Assembly (NCBI GenBank): GCA_031277805.1 | Contig: JAITLR010000009.1 | Coordinates: forward strand, 682,001 to 746,000 | DNA length: 64,000 nt | Direction of reading: 5' to 3' | Origin: Comamonas sp. | GTDB lineage: Bacteria > Pseudomonadota > Gammaproteobacteria > Burkholderiales > Burkholderiaceae_C | Shown: piece by piece, positions 54,378-63,372 of the stretch | Position numbering within the stretch: position 1 is the stretch's first letter | Layout: each line of letters begins with the position of its first letter | Notes under the pieces: generated by a model | Databases searched by the model: none | Told to the model about the DNA's origin: nothing | The model's input: only the letters and a program-made list of their open reading frames with translations | Translations under genes and position numbers: made by a program

Positions 54378-56021
54378 TCAGCCACGCTCACGGCGCGCGC
54401 CCAGCCAGGCCACGCCACAGACCAGCAGGCACAGCAGCGTCAGCGGCACCAGACCCAGGGCATGGACCCAAAGCGCATAGGGCGTCATGCCTGTGCGCCC
54501 TTGCACCTGCGCCGAAAGCACGGCCCGCGAGAAAGGCGCCAAGGCACTGACCACCCGGGCCTCATGGTCGATGACCACGGTTGCGCCGGTATTGGTGGCG
54601 CGCAGCATGGGGCGTTCGAACTCCAGCGATCGCATGCGACTGATGTTCAGGTGCTGGTCAATGGCTACGGAGTCACCAAACCAGCCGATATTGCTCAGAT
54701 TGACCAGTACCGTGGGCGCAGTCGACGCACCGCCGAAATGGGCGGCCAGCTCTTCACCGAACAAGTCTTCGTAGCAGATATTGGGGGACAGGCGCTCGCC
54801 AGCCCAACTCATGGAAGGCTGGCCCAGCGCGCCACGGTTGAAGTCCCCCAACGGAATGTTCATGAGGTCGGTAAACCAGCGGAACATGGGCGGAATGAAC
54901 TCGCCAAATGGCACCAGATGGTGTTTGTCGTACTGGTATGCCTGAGTCTGTCCTGGCATCCAGCCTTCCACCGTATTGGTATAGCCAGCGTCCAGATTGC
55001 CCAGCGGAATGCCTACCAGCGCAGCCTGTTTGCCACCGTTCTTCACAAAGGGCTGACGCACAAAGTCCAGGTAATCTTCGGGCAATTGCTGGGGCAGCAG
55101 CGGAATCGCCGTCTCGGGCGCCACCACCAGTTGCGCCTTCGAGTCATGCAGCTGCTGGGCATACCAGCGCAGCGCCACGATCACACCGGAGCCCAGTTCG
55201 AACTTTTCATCCTGCGGAATATTGCCCTGCAGCAGCTCCACACTCAGCCCAGGCTGCCCGGCAGGAGCTTGCAGGCTTTCGCTGCGAACCCACCACAGTC
55301 CGCCCCAGAACAGCACCAACGCGGCCAAGCTGGCCAGCACAGGCCTCAGATGCAGTTTGCCTGGCTGTACCCGCGCGCGCCCGACCAGCAGTGCCAGCCA
55401 GGCGGCGATCCAGGCGGCTACAAAGCCTGTGCCGTAGACGCCAACCCAGCGCGGCAGCACGGACAAAGGCCCCTCCACATGGGCGTAGCCACCAGCCCCC
55501 CAGGGAAAGCCTGTCCACAACCAGCCCCGCGCCAGCTCGGCCAAGGTCCATAGCGCAGCAAAAACCATAGCTGTGAGCGCAGATGGAGTATGGGAAATTC
55601 GCTTGAAAAGCCACGAAACAATGGCGTAATAGCCACCCAGAAAAGCCGCCAGCGCCAGCACCGCAGCCACGGCCAGCGGCGCCGCCAGACCGCCATAGGT
55701 GTGCATCGAAATGAACAACCACCAGAAGGTGGCCGCCAGCCATGCCGTGGCAAACGCCCAGCCGCGCAGAGCCGCCCTGCCCGCTGTGGGCGCCAACAGC
55801 AGCGCATGCGCCAGCACTGCCAGAGACAATATCTGCAGCCACCACAGCGGACGGCCATAGCCCCCCACCATGGTCAGCCAGCCATCTCCCTGGCCACGCG
55901 CCCAGGGCCAAGCCAGTGAAAACGCCTGCAATGCGCCAGCCACGACCAGCAACAGCACGCCCAGCCAGCCTTGAGGTCTGAAAACCGATGAGCGGGCGAA
56001 TGTGGCGGCGTTAGAGTTCAT
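54378..56021 (-). CDS. lnt: Apolipoprotein N-acyltransferase
   Basis: This 547-residue inner-membrane enzyme adds the third acyl chain to lipoproteins. Six N-terminal membrane helices are followed by a periplasmic nitrilase domain with catalytic Glu in VAPETAIPLLP, Lys in YDKHHLVPFGEFIP and Cys in NICYEDLFGEEL. A final C-terminal helix ends near 54378. ATG 56021 is chosen because the frame upstream to 56075 is not lipid-anchor-like. It follows corC by 66 bases, the usual neighbour. Confidence 0.95.
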   Translation of the reverse strand: MNSNAATFARSSVFRPQGWLGVLLLVVAGALQAFSLAWPWARGQGDGWLTMVGGYGRPLWWLQILSLAVLAHALLLAPTAGRAALRGWAFATAWLAATFWWLFISMHTYGGLAAPLAVAAVLALAAFLGGYYAIVSWLFKRISHTPSALTAMVFAALWTLAELARGWLWTGFPWGAGGYAHVEGPLSVLPRWVGVYGTGFVAAWIAAWLALLVGRARVQPGKLHLRPVLASLAALVLFWGGLWWVRSESLQAPAGQPGLSVELLQGNIPQDEKFELGSGVIVALRWYAQQLHDSKAQLVVAPETAIPLLPQQLPEDYLDFVRQPFVKNGGKQAALVGIPLGNLDAGYTNTVEGWMPGQTQAYQYDKHHLVPFGEFIPPMFRWFTDLMNIPLGDFNRGALGQPSMSWAGERLSPNICYEDLFGEELAAHFGGASTAPTVLVNLSNIGWFGDSVAIDQHLNISRMRSLEFERPMLRATNTGATVVIDHEARVVSALAPFSRAVLSAQVQGRTGMTPYALWVHALGLVPLTLLCLLVCGVAWLGARRERG

Positions 56022-56087
56022 AAGCAAGAGGCGTGCGCTGGCAAAACACCCAACCTGGCGGTTGGGTGAGAGCAAGCATACGGGATA

Positions 56088-56969
56088 TCAGTTTTTGACC
56101 AGACTGTCGGGCGACGGGTCGCGTACCACCTTGAACCAGCGCACAGCGCCGCCCTTGGTGTGGAGCACGGTGAATTCCAGCCCGCCCAGGTGAATCTGCT
56201 CGCCCCGCTTGGGTACATGACCAATCTCGTGGGCAATCAGGCCGCCTATGGTGTCGAACTCTTCATGAGGGTCGCTGGCATGCAAGCTGGTCTCGAACTC
56301 CTGGCTCACATGCTCGACACTCGCATCCCCAGCCACACGGTAGCTGTTGTCTGCCAGGGCAAAGATATCGCCCTCGTCTTCAGGAATGTCGAACTCGTCT
56401 TCGATCTCGCCCACGATTTCTTCGAGCACGTCTTCAATCGTCACCAAGCCCGCCACGCGACCGAATTCGTCGATGACGATGGCCAGATGATTGCGGTTGG
56501 CACGGAATTCACGCAACAGATCGTTAAGACCTTTGCTTTCCGGCACAAACACGGCAGAACGCACCAAAGCGCGGATATTGAGCGTGGGAGAGCGCTGCAG
56601 CTTGAGCAAATCCTTGGCCATGAGAATGCCAATGATGTTCTCGCGCTCACCTTGATACACCGGAAAGCGCGAGTGCGCCGTGGTGATGACCTGATGCAGG
56701 ATTTCTTCAAACGGAGCGTCGATATTGATGAGATCCATGCGTGGCGCTGCCACCATGACTTCTCCGGCGCTCATGTCGGCCATGCGAATCACGCGCTCCA
56801 GCATGACGCGGGACTCGGTGCCGATGACCTGGTTGTCTTCGGCTTCGGCCAGGGTTTCGATCAGTTCATCGGGAGATTCCGGTGCCGGACGGATGAACTC
56901 AGCTACCTTTTGCAGGAAGCTTCGCTTGTCTTCCTTCTCGGGAAGTCGCGCAGGATGGGGGTCAGACAC
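56088..56969 (-). CDS. corC: CorC/HlyC-type CBS-domain transporter accessory protein
   Basis: This protein has about 293 residues from a GTG start at 56969. The segment DKRSFLQKVAEFIRPAPESP is the standard CorC N terminus, and the frame open to ATG 57059 adds 30 residues unlike the family. Two CBS domains (about 60-190) contain VMVAAPRMDLINID and VFVPESKGLNDLL, and a CorC_HlyC domain (about 205-285) follows. Related proteins aid magnesium and cobalt efflux. It precedes lnt, as in many proteobacteria. Confidence 0.9.
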   Translation of the reverse strand: MSDPHPARLPEKEDKRSFLQKVAEFIRPAPESPDELIETLAEAEDNQVIGTESRVMLERVIRMADMSAGEVMVAAPRMDLINIDAPFEEILHQVITTAHSRFPVYQGERENIIGILMAKDLLKLQRSPTLNIRALVRSAVFVPESKGLNDLLREFRANRNHLAIVIDEFGRVAGLVTIEDVLEEIVGEIEDEFDIPEDEGDIFALADNSYRVAGDASVEHVSQEFETSLHASDPHEEFDTIGGLIAHEIGHVPKRGEQIHLGGLEFTVLHTKGGAVRWFKVVRDPSPDSLVKN

Positions 56970-57106
56970 TGTCTGGAGTGCAGGACGTGCGGTAGTCAAA
57001 CAAGCCACCAAGAATAGCGGATTGTGTTGACATTCGGCTGGCACCACTCCAAAAGCCATGGGCCGCTATCATATCGCGACAGCGGCCCATGCTCTTGACT
57101 CATCTC

Positions 57107-57147
57107 TTTTGATAGCTGTCAGCGCTTGATAAGCATGCGCTGCAGCC
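57107..57147 (+). repeat. Dispersed hairpin repeat, copy h
   Basis: TTTTGATAGCTGTCAGCGC is followed by TTGATAAGCATGCGCTGCAGCC; AGCGC pairs with GCGCT and GCTG with CAGC. It lies just beyond the GNAT gene stop. Confidence 0.65.
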
Positions 57148-57158
57148 ATTTTCCGCCA

Positions 57159-57881
57159 TCATTCTGCGGACTGATGTCGGCCTTCCTGCACACCTTTGCG
57201 CACTTCCTGCACACCGGCCAGAAAGGACCAGAAGTTCTTGGCCTGCTTCTTGAGCTGATAGTCCACCTCGCCGATATGCTCGGTCATCAGCTCGCTGACA
57301 TGGGTTTCAAAGCTTGCTGGCGGCAGCTCCAGATAGGCTTCGGATTCCGAGCCCTCGCGCTTGACGGTAGCCCCGGCATTGCGCGCGATCTTGAGCATGG
57401 CCGTGTTCTCGGACAGCGCATGGATGAACATCATGCTCACGTTCTTGCTGCGCGCATGCAGCACGGCGCGCTCGAACAGGCGTTTGCCCAGACCCTTGCC
57501 ACGTGCGCTCTTGAGCACCGAGACGCCGAACTCCGCGCACTTTTCATGCTCGGGATGGCCGGCAAAGGCCAGGTGCGCCATGGCGATCAGCTCCAGGCGG
57601 CGATTGAAGATACCGAAGATATCGTCGCGCTCGAAGTCCAGATGCTCGACATAGCGCGCCACCTGCTCGTCGCTGGCCGCATAGCCGAAGCGCAGATAGC
57701 GGTCGCGCTCATCGAGCTTGAGCAGATGCTTGACGATGCGCTCGCGGTGACGCGGGCTCAGCGTGCGAATAGGCACCAAGGACGGCGAGCGACGCTCTGC
57801 GCCCTGGGGCCTGCCCATATCCCGCAGCCAGCCGGAGCCGGTCTGCCAGGGCGATTTCAACCAGTCTTTGGAGATATTCAT
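57159..57881 (-). CDS. GNAT-family acetyltransferase
   Basis: This 240-residue protein has a GNAT core at about 40-170 with the acetyl-CoA loop SARGKGLGKRLFERAVLHAR. The N-terminal 35 residues and the C-terminal 70 residues are extensions. The C-terminal one is rich in charged residues and ends VRKGVQEGRHQSAE. It lies upstream of corC on the same strand with a 189-base gap holding a repeat. Substrate cannot be told. Confidence 0.85.
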   Translation of the reverse strand: MNISKDWLKSPWQTGSGWLRDMGRPQGAERRSPSLVPIRTLSPRHRERIVKHLLKLDERDRYLRFGYAASDEQVARYVEHLDFERDDIFGIFNRRLELIAMAHLAFAGHPEHEKCAEFGVSVLKSARGKGLGKRLFERAVLHARSKNVSMMFIHALSENTAMLKIARNAGATVKREGSESEAYLELPPASFETHVSELMTEHIGEVDYQLKKQAKNFWSFLAGVQEVRKGVQEGRHQSAE

Positions 57882-58022
57882 GGCCTGAAATATAGGTAAA
57901 AACCCGAATCACCACAAGCCGGGTGTTGCATTGCAACAATCTTGTAAGGATTTTCCGTTAATTCAAAGCCTTAGCCAAGCATCCATGTCAAACCATGCTC
58001 ACTGTGAGGAGCCTTGGATGCC

Positions 58023-58505
58023 CTATAGCGGCACCGCCGTCGTGACCTTGACCCGGTCCATCACAAAGCTGGTCTTGCAGTCCTGTACGCTGGGGTGCTT
58101 GAGCAAGGTGTCCATGATGAAGCGGCTGTAGTGCTGCATGTCAGCCACCACCACGCGCAACAGGTAGTCCATCTCGCCGGTCAGGGAGACGCACTCCACC
58201 ACTTCGGGCCAGGTCTGCACGCTGGCACGAAATACGTCCATGGGATTGCGCTTGCTGGTTTCGGTATATTTTTCGAGACGGACGTTGAGGTAGGCCGTCA
58301 GACCCAGACCCACGGTCTCGGGCTGCACCAGTGCCACATAGCGGTCGATGACACCGCTTTCCTCCAGGCGTTTGACCCGACGCAGCACGGCGCTGGGTGA
58401 CAGGCCGACCTGCTCCCCGATGACGTCATAGGTTTCTCGGCCATTGGCCTGTAGACGGCGCAAAATCGCCTTGTCCAGTTTGTCGATGGTGTGCGTAAGG
58501 CTCAT
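58023..58505 (-). CDS. Lrp/AsnC-family regulator
   Basis: This 160-residue regulator has an N-terminal helix-turn-helix (LSPSAVLRRVKRLEESGVIDRY at about 31-52) and an AsnC/RAM effector domain at about 70-145. It is divergent from hpd, with a 218-base AT-rich region between them. In this position Lrp-type proteins often respond to phenylalanine or tyrosine and activate their catabolism. That role is inferred from context. Confidence 0.9.
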   Translation of the reverse strand: MSLTHTIDKLDKAILRRLQANGRETYDVIGEQVGLSPSAVLRRVKRLEESGVIDRYVALVQPETVGLGLTAYLNVRLEKYTETSKRNPMDVFRASVQTWPEVVECVSLTGEMDYLLRVVVADMQHYSRFIMDTLLKHPSVQDCKTSFVMDRVKVTTAVPL

Positions 58506-58723
58506 GGCGGCAGATTATAAAAATAGAGCAGGTTTATTTCAGGGTTAACCCTTGATAACCATTTAAATTGCATAAAATTTAATTTTTGCGCAATTTTCAT
58601 GCAGAAAGTGGTTTGACAGCACGGACTTTTTGCATAAAGCCTGCCAGTGCTCCCACCTACAGTGAGTCCCATCATCGACATCTGTTCCCCATGTGTTGAT
58701 TCCCAAGGATGGAGACCCACGCT
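58506..58723. promoter_or_regulatory. lrp-hpd divergent promoter region
   Basis: The stretch at 58555-58605 is very AT-rich with A- and T-tracts, as expected for Lrp-type binding. TTGACA at 58613-58618 is a good -35 candidate for hpd; a -10 box near 58634-58640 (ATAAAG) is poor. Expression of hpd may need activation. Confidence 0.4.
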
Positions 58724-59848
58724 ATGAACGCCCCCCTGACTCAAACCAATCCCGGCACTTTTCAGACTTGGGACAACCCTATGGGCACGGACGGCTTCGA
58801 GTTTGTCGAGTACGCGGCACCCGATCCCGTGGCCATGGGCCAGTTGTTCGAACGCATGGGCTTCACGGCGATTGCCAAGCACCGCCGCAAGAACGTGACG
58901 CTGTATCGCCAGGGTGAGATCAACTTCATCATCAATGCCGAACCCGACAGCTTCGCCCAGCGCTTTGCCCGCCTGCATGGCCCCAGCGTCTGTGCCATTG
59001 CCATCCGCGTCAATGATGCCAAATATGCCTACGAGCGTGCCATTTCCCTGGGGGCATGGGGTTACGACCAGCATTCCGCACCCGGCGAGCTCAACATTCC
59101 GGCCATCAAGGGCATTGGCGATTCGCTGATCTATTTCATCGACAAATGGCGCGGCAAAAATGGTGCCAAGGATGGCGACCTGGGCAACATCAGCTTCTTC
59201 GACGTGGACTTCGAGCCCCTGCCTGGCGTCACCGATCTGCATCCCGAAGGTCTGGGTCTGACCTATATCGATCACCTGACCAACAACGTCTATCGCGGCC
59301 GCATGGCCGAGTTGGCCGATTTCTACGAGCGCATCTTCAACTTCCGCGAAATCCGCTACTTCGACATCGAAGGCCAGTCCACGGGCGTCAAGAGCAAGGC
59401 CATGACCAGCCCCTGCGGCAAGATTCGAATTCCGATCAATGAGGAAGGCAACGACAAGGCCGGCCAGATTCAGGAATACCTGGATATGTACAAGGGCGAG
59501 GGCATCCAGCACATCGCACTGGGCTCGACCAATCTCTACGACACCGTGGACGGCCTGCAGATGAACGGCATCAAGCTGCTCAACACCAGCGAGACCTATT
59601 ACGAGCTGCTGCCCAAACGCATTCCCGATCTGCAGGAGTCGGTGTCCGAGCTGCTGGCGCGCAATATTCTGGTGGACGGTCAGCCCGGCGAACTGCTGCT
59701 GCAGATTTTCAGCGAAAACCAGCTGGGTCCGATCTTCTTCGAATTCATCCAGCGCAAGGGCAATAGCGGTTTCGGCGAAGGCAACTTCAAGGCGCTGTTC
59801 GAGACCATGGAGCTCGACCAGATGCGCCGTGGCGTGCTCAAGAGCTGA
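58724..59848 (+). CDS. hpd: 4-hydroxyphenylpyruvate dioxygenase
   Basis: This 374-residue Fe(II) enzyme converts 4-hydroxyphenylpyruvate to homogentisate. It has two VOC modules. The metal ligands are the His in YIDHLTNNVYRG, the His in IQHIALGSTNLYD and the Glu in FFEFIQRKGN, all present. FGEGNFKALFE at the C terminus closes the active site. ATG 58724 follows GGAG at 11 bases; an ATG at 58709 directly abuts AAGG and is unlikely. With phhA downstream and the Lrp gene upstream it forms a phenylalanine/tyrosine catabolic locus. Confidence 0.97.
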   Translation: MNAPLTQTNPGTFQTWDNPMGTDGFEFVEYAAPDPVAMGQLFERMGFTAIAKHRRKNVTLYRQGEINFIINAEPDSFAQRFARLHGPSVCAIAIRVNDAKYAYERAISLGAWGYDQHSAPGELNIPAIKGIGDSLIYFIDKWRGKNGAKDGDLGNISFFDVDFEPLPGVTDLHPEGLGLTYIDHLTNNVYRGRMAELADFYERIFNFREIRYFDIEGQSTGVKSKAMTSPCGKIRIPINEEGNDKAGQIQEYLDMYKGEGIQHIALGSTNLYDTVDGLQMNGIKLLNTSETYYELLPKRIPDLQESVSELLARNILVDGQPGELLLQIFSENQLGPIFFEFIQRKGNSGFGEGNFKALFETMELDQMRRGVLKS

Positions 59849-60137
59849 GCAAACACCCCGCCACCTCCAGGAATTGCTGCCATGCGCCGCGCCAGTCACC
59901 ATCGCCAGACCGCCATCAATGCCAGCGCGGATGGCAGGCATGGCCCTGGTTTGCAACTGGTCACCATATCGATGGCAATACCGCCAAACAAGCCACCTCT
60001 GGCAGTTCATACCTGCCTATACTTGAGCACACGCTGCCTCAGAGGTCCTGAGACCTGTCTCCGAGTCAGCGACTACTCCCAACGTGAAAGCTCCTGCGCC
60101 GCGCACTCCCCTCCACACCCCGCCTTCATCCGGCGGC

Positions 60138-61169
60138 ATGGGCACGGATACGAAAGTCAGTCCGCTCACCAGACGACGGCTGCTGACGCTGGTCGCCGCT
60201 GCGGCTTCACCTTTGGCAACTGCTTCCGCTTACGCACAAAGGGGCTCAGCCGGTTTTACGACCAACTCCAGCAAGGCCGCGAGCGCATTGACGCTGGTGG
60301 TTCCCTACTCTGCGGGGGGGCCGCTGGATCGCGCCTCGCGACGGCTGGTGCAGGACACCACGTCCCTTGGTCATATGCAGGTGATCAATGTGACGGGCGC
60401 GGGCGGCAGCACAGGAGCCGCCATGGTGGCGCGGGCCGGCTCACGCGACCCCTTGCTGCTGATGGGGGCGGCGGGCACCCATGCCATCCTGCCCTGGCTC
60501 AACCCTCAGCTTCCTTACGATCCGCTACGCGACTTTCAGCCGCTGAATCTGGTGGCACGCATGCCCCATGTACTGGTCATGCGCAGCGAACTGGCACAGC
60601 AGTGGCGCATACAGACGCCCGACGACTTGCTGCGTTTCATGGCCAAAAACCGTCAGCCCCTGCGCTATGCATCTGCAGGCAACGGCAGCATCGGTCACAT
60701 TGCTGGCAAGCTGTTTCAGACACTGACCCGCGTACCGCTGCAGCATCTGCCATTTGCCGGTGCCCAGCCTGCGATGTCGGCGCTGCTGGAAGGCTCGTCC
60801 GACCTGATGTTCGACAACATCGCCTCCTGCCTGCCCCATATCCGCGCCGGGCGGCTCAAGGCCCTGGGTGTGACCTCGGCGGCCCCACTGCCCATGCTGC
60901 CTGGCGTACCGGTGCTCGGCGAGAGCATACGCGGCCTGGAACTGACGACCTGGTTCGGACTGTTCGCCACCGCTGGCATATCGGATGCACAGGCCACATG
61001 CTGGGCCAATGCCTTTGCCAAGACGCTGCGGCAGCCTGCCGTCCAGCAGTACTTCGATGCCATGGGTGTGATTCGCGAAGACCTGCGCCTGCAGGACTTT
61101 GCTCAGCTGGTGCAGGCCGATCACCGCTTCTACGGCCAGCTCATCAAGAACAATCTGCAGCTGCCCTGA
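60138..61169 (+). CDS. Bug/TctC-type substrate-binding protein with Tat-like signal
   Basis: This protein has about 343 residues from ATG 60138; a GTG at 60084 is possible. SPLTRRRLLTLVAAAASPL is a twin-arginine-like signal (RR then RLL), cleaved after AYAQ. The mature part has the Bug-family motifs LVVPYSAGGPLDRASR and YASAGNGSIGHIAG. Bug proteins bind carboxylates or aromatics in the periplasm for TctAB permeases, which are absent nearby. The region 59849-60137 before it holds no visible gene. It is paralogous to the next gene. Confidence 0.87.
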   Translation: MGTDTKVSPLTRRRLLTLVAAAASPLATASAYAQRGSAGFTTNSSKAASALTLVVPYSAGGPLDRASRRLVQDTTSLGHMQVINVTGAGGSTGAAMVARAGSRDPLLLMGAAGTHAILPWLNPQLPYDPLRDFQPLNLVARMPHVLVMRSELAQQWRIQTPDDLLRFMAKNRQPLRYASAGNGSIGHIAGKLFQTLTRVPLQHLPFAGAQPAMSALLEGSSDLMFDNIASCLPHIRAGRLKALGVTSAAPLPMLPGVPVLGESIRGLELTTWFGLFATAGISDAQATCWANAFAKTLRQPAVQQYFDAMGVIREDLRLQDFAQLVQADHRFYGQLIKNNLQLP

Positions 61170-61285
61170 GCATCCGACTCAGCGCTTGCGCGCCTGAATT
61201 TGTTTTGTTAAATGCTCTGGCGGCTCAGCCAGCCTTTCTATACTTCCGAGCGCCTCTTGAAGGCTGTTCTTTCTCGGAAACCATT

Positions 61286-62251
61286 GTGAAACGTTCGCTC
61301 CTGCTTGCTGTCTGGCTGTGCGGATCGGCTTTTGCTGCTTTTGCACAAAACGTCGGCCAGCCCCTGTCCCTTGTCGTCCCCTACCCTGCGGGCGGCCCTC
61401 TCGATACCTCGGCCCATCTGCTGGCCAGAGGCGCCCAGCAAAGTCTGGGCTCCATCACCGTCGCCAACAAGCCCGGCGCTGGCGGCGTCAAAGGTGTGGA
61501 GCTGGTCGCCAAGGCCAAGCCACAGGAAAACCTGGTGGTCATGGGTGCCGTGGCCACGCATGCGGTGCTGCCCCATCTGGGCGCTCCGCTGTCCTATGAC
61601 GTGTACAAGGACTTCAAGCCCCTGATTCTGGTGGCTCGCGTGCCCAACGTGCTGGTCATCGCCAAGGCCCGTGCCGATGAACTCAAGATCCAGAGCACCA
61701 GCGATCTGGTTGGCTATATCAAGGCCAACCCCAATCAACTGAAGATGGGTTCGGCTGGCAACGGCAGCATCGGCCATATCTCGGCCGAGATGCTCAAGTC
61801 GCTGGCCAATCTGCGTCTGCCCAATGTGCAGTTTGAAGGTGCCTCGGCCGCGCAGAAAGCTTTGCTCAAGGGCGATGTGGACATGGTGTTCGACAACCTC
61901 GCCTCCGCCCTGCCGCTGATCGCCTCTGGCGAACTGGTGGCCCTGTCCGTCACCACCCCGGCCCGCAATGTGGCGCTGCCCAATGTGCCCAGCGTGAACG
62001 AGGCCGTGCCTGGTTTTGACGTGGCCACCTGGTTTGGCGTGTTTGCACCAGCCAGCCTGCCCGACAAGGATGCCCAGAAATACGCCACGGCCTTGCAGGC
62101 CGCACTCAGCGCACCGGCCAACCGCGAGCAGTTCCGCAAGATGGGGATCGCCCCCGAAGACATGCGGCTGCAGGAGTTTGCTGAATTCGTGAAGCGCGAG
62201 AACCGCAAGTTTCAGTTTTTGATCAACGCAACCAAGATCAAGGCCGGCTAG
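61286..62251 (+). CDS. Bug/TctC-type substrate-binding protein, second paralogue
   Basis: This 321-residue protein starts with GTG 61286 and a Sec signal peptide (VKRSLLLAVWLCGSAFAAFA, first residue translated as Met). The mature part has LVVPYPAGGPLDTSAH, KMGSAGNGSIGHISAEML and FDVATWFGVFAPAS, closely parallel to the gene before it. The frame is open far upstream, but that part overlaps the first paralogue in another frame and is not coding. GGAAA lies five bases before the GTG. It sits directly upstream of phhA, suggesting uptake or sensing of an aromatic acid. Confidence 0.87.
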   Translation: MKRSLLLAVWLCGSAFAAFAQNVGQPLSLVVPYPAGGPLDTSAHLLARGAQQSLGSITVANKPGAGGVKGVELVAKAKPQENLVVMGAVATHAVLPHLGAPLSYDVYKDFKPLILVARVPNVLVIAKARADELKIQSTSDLVGYIKANPNQLKMGSAGNGSIGHISAEMLKSLANLRLPNVQFEGASAAQKALLKGDVDMVFDNLASALPLIASGELVALSVTTPARNVALPNVPSVNEAVPGFDVATWFGVFAPASLPDKDAQKYATALQAALSAPANREQFRKMGIAPEDMRLQEFAEFVKRENRKFQFLINATKIKAG

Positions 62252-62303
62252 GCACGGGCCACCTGGGGGTGGTCTGGCCGGCTTGCCAACACACAAGGAG
62301 CAC

Positions 62304-63152
62304 ATGATGGGACAAGCACCAGTGGTTTATGGCCAGTCCGACCGCCCGCCACGCGGCGATTACAGCCGCGCCAGCGCAGACTACACCTGCGCCCAGGATT
62401 ACGCAGCCTATACCGAGGCCGACCACCTCACCTACCACCGACTCTATGAGCGCCAGAGCGCGCTGCTGCCAGGCCTGGCCAGCCAGCACTTCATCGATGT
62501 GTTGCCGGCATTGGGTGCCAAGGAGCGCATTCCGCGCTTCGAGGAAGTCAACGAGCGCCTGTTCAAGGCCACCGGCTGGGAAATCGTCGGCGTGCCGGGA
62601 TTGATTCCCGAAGTGCCGTTCTTCTCGCTGCTGGCACAGCGCAAGTTCCCCGTCACCGACTGGATTCGCAAGCCCGAGGAGTTCGAATACATCGTCGAGC
62701 CCGACATCTTTCATGACCTCTTCGGCCATGTACCGCTGCTGTTCAACCCGGTAATGGCCGACTTCATCCAGGCCTATGGCCAGGGCGGCCTGAAAGCAGC
62801 CGAGCTGGGCTCTTGCGAAATGCTCTCGCGCCTGTACTGGTATACGGTGGAGTTCGGCCTGATCCGCGAAAGTGGTGGCGTACGCGCCTATGGGGCGGGC
62901 ATTCTGAGTTCGGCTGGCGAGCTGGCCTACAGCGTGCAAAGCTCCGAACCTCATCGCCTGCCGCTGCAGCTGGAGCGTGCCATGCGCACGCTCTACAAGA
63001 TCGACACCTATCAGCAGACCTATTTCGTCATCGACGATATGCAGCAGTTGCTGAGCTTTGCCAGCACCGACTTTGCGCCACTGTATGCCGAATTGCGTCA
63101 GCAACCCACCATCGGTGCCAAGCAATTGCTGCCCGGCGAGCAGCTGATTTGA
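62304..63152 (+). CDS. phhA: Phenylalanine 4-monooxygenase
   Basis: This 282-residue pterin-dependent hydroxylase converts phenylalanine to tyrosine. The iron ligands are the two histidines in DIFHDLFGHVPLL and the glutamate in YWYTVEFGLIRE. VPGLIPEVPFFSLLAQRKFPV is the usual substrate-side segment (shown here only in part of its length). AAGGAG lies four bases before ATG 62304 and seven before ATG 62307, so the second may be the real start. It supplies tyrosine, which after transamination feeds Hpd. Confidence 0.96.
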   Translation: MMGQAPVVYGQSDRPPRGDYSRASADYTCAQDYAAYTEADHLTYHRLYERQSALLPGLASQHFIDVLPALGAKERIPRFEEVNERLFKATGWEIVGVPGLIPEVPFFSLLAQRKFPVTDWIRKPEEFEYIVEPDIFHDLFGHVPLLFNPVMADFIQAYGQGGLKAAELGSCEMLSRLYWYTVEFGLIRESGGVRAYGAGILSSAGELAYSVQSSEPHRLPLQLERAMRTLYKIDTYQQTYFVIDDMQQLLSFASTDFAPLYAELRQQPTIGAKQLLPGEQLI

Positions 63153-63170
63153 TTTGGGCCATTTCAGCAC

Positions 63171-63216
63171 GTAGCGCTTGACCAGCAAGCGCTTTCAGCT
63201 ACTTATTAAATAGCTG
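63171..63216 (-). repeat. Dispersed hairpin repeat, copy i
   Basis: AGCGCTTG (63173-63180) and CAAGCGCT (63186-63193) are perfect eight-base arms around ACCAG. CAGCTAC and a further AGCTG follow. It lies between phhA and the channel gene, both on the plus strand. Confidence 0.75.
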
Positions 63217-63372
63217 ATCACACGGACTTGGCCAGGCTCCGTGCACCGCATCGGGCAGTTGCATGCTGAAACCCTGTTGGCGGCATTGCACCTATAGTTG
63301 CAGCGTACTGGCGGCCCAGAAAGTCCGCCAATCCGCGCCGCACTGCGGCCCTGATCCATTCCCCAATAGACC

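Noticed and set aside
59882..61285. In-frame extension giving a 789-residue version of the second Bug protein
   Set aside because: The extension runs through the first paralogue in another frame. The GTG at 61286 with a signal peptide gives a normal 321-residue protein.
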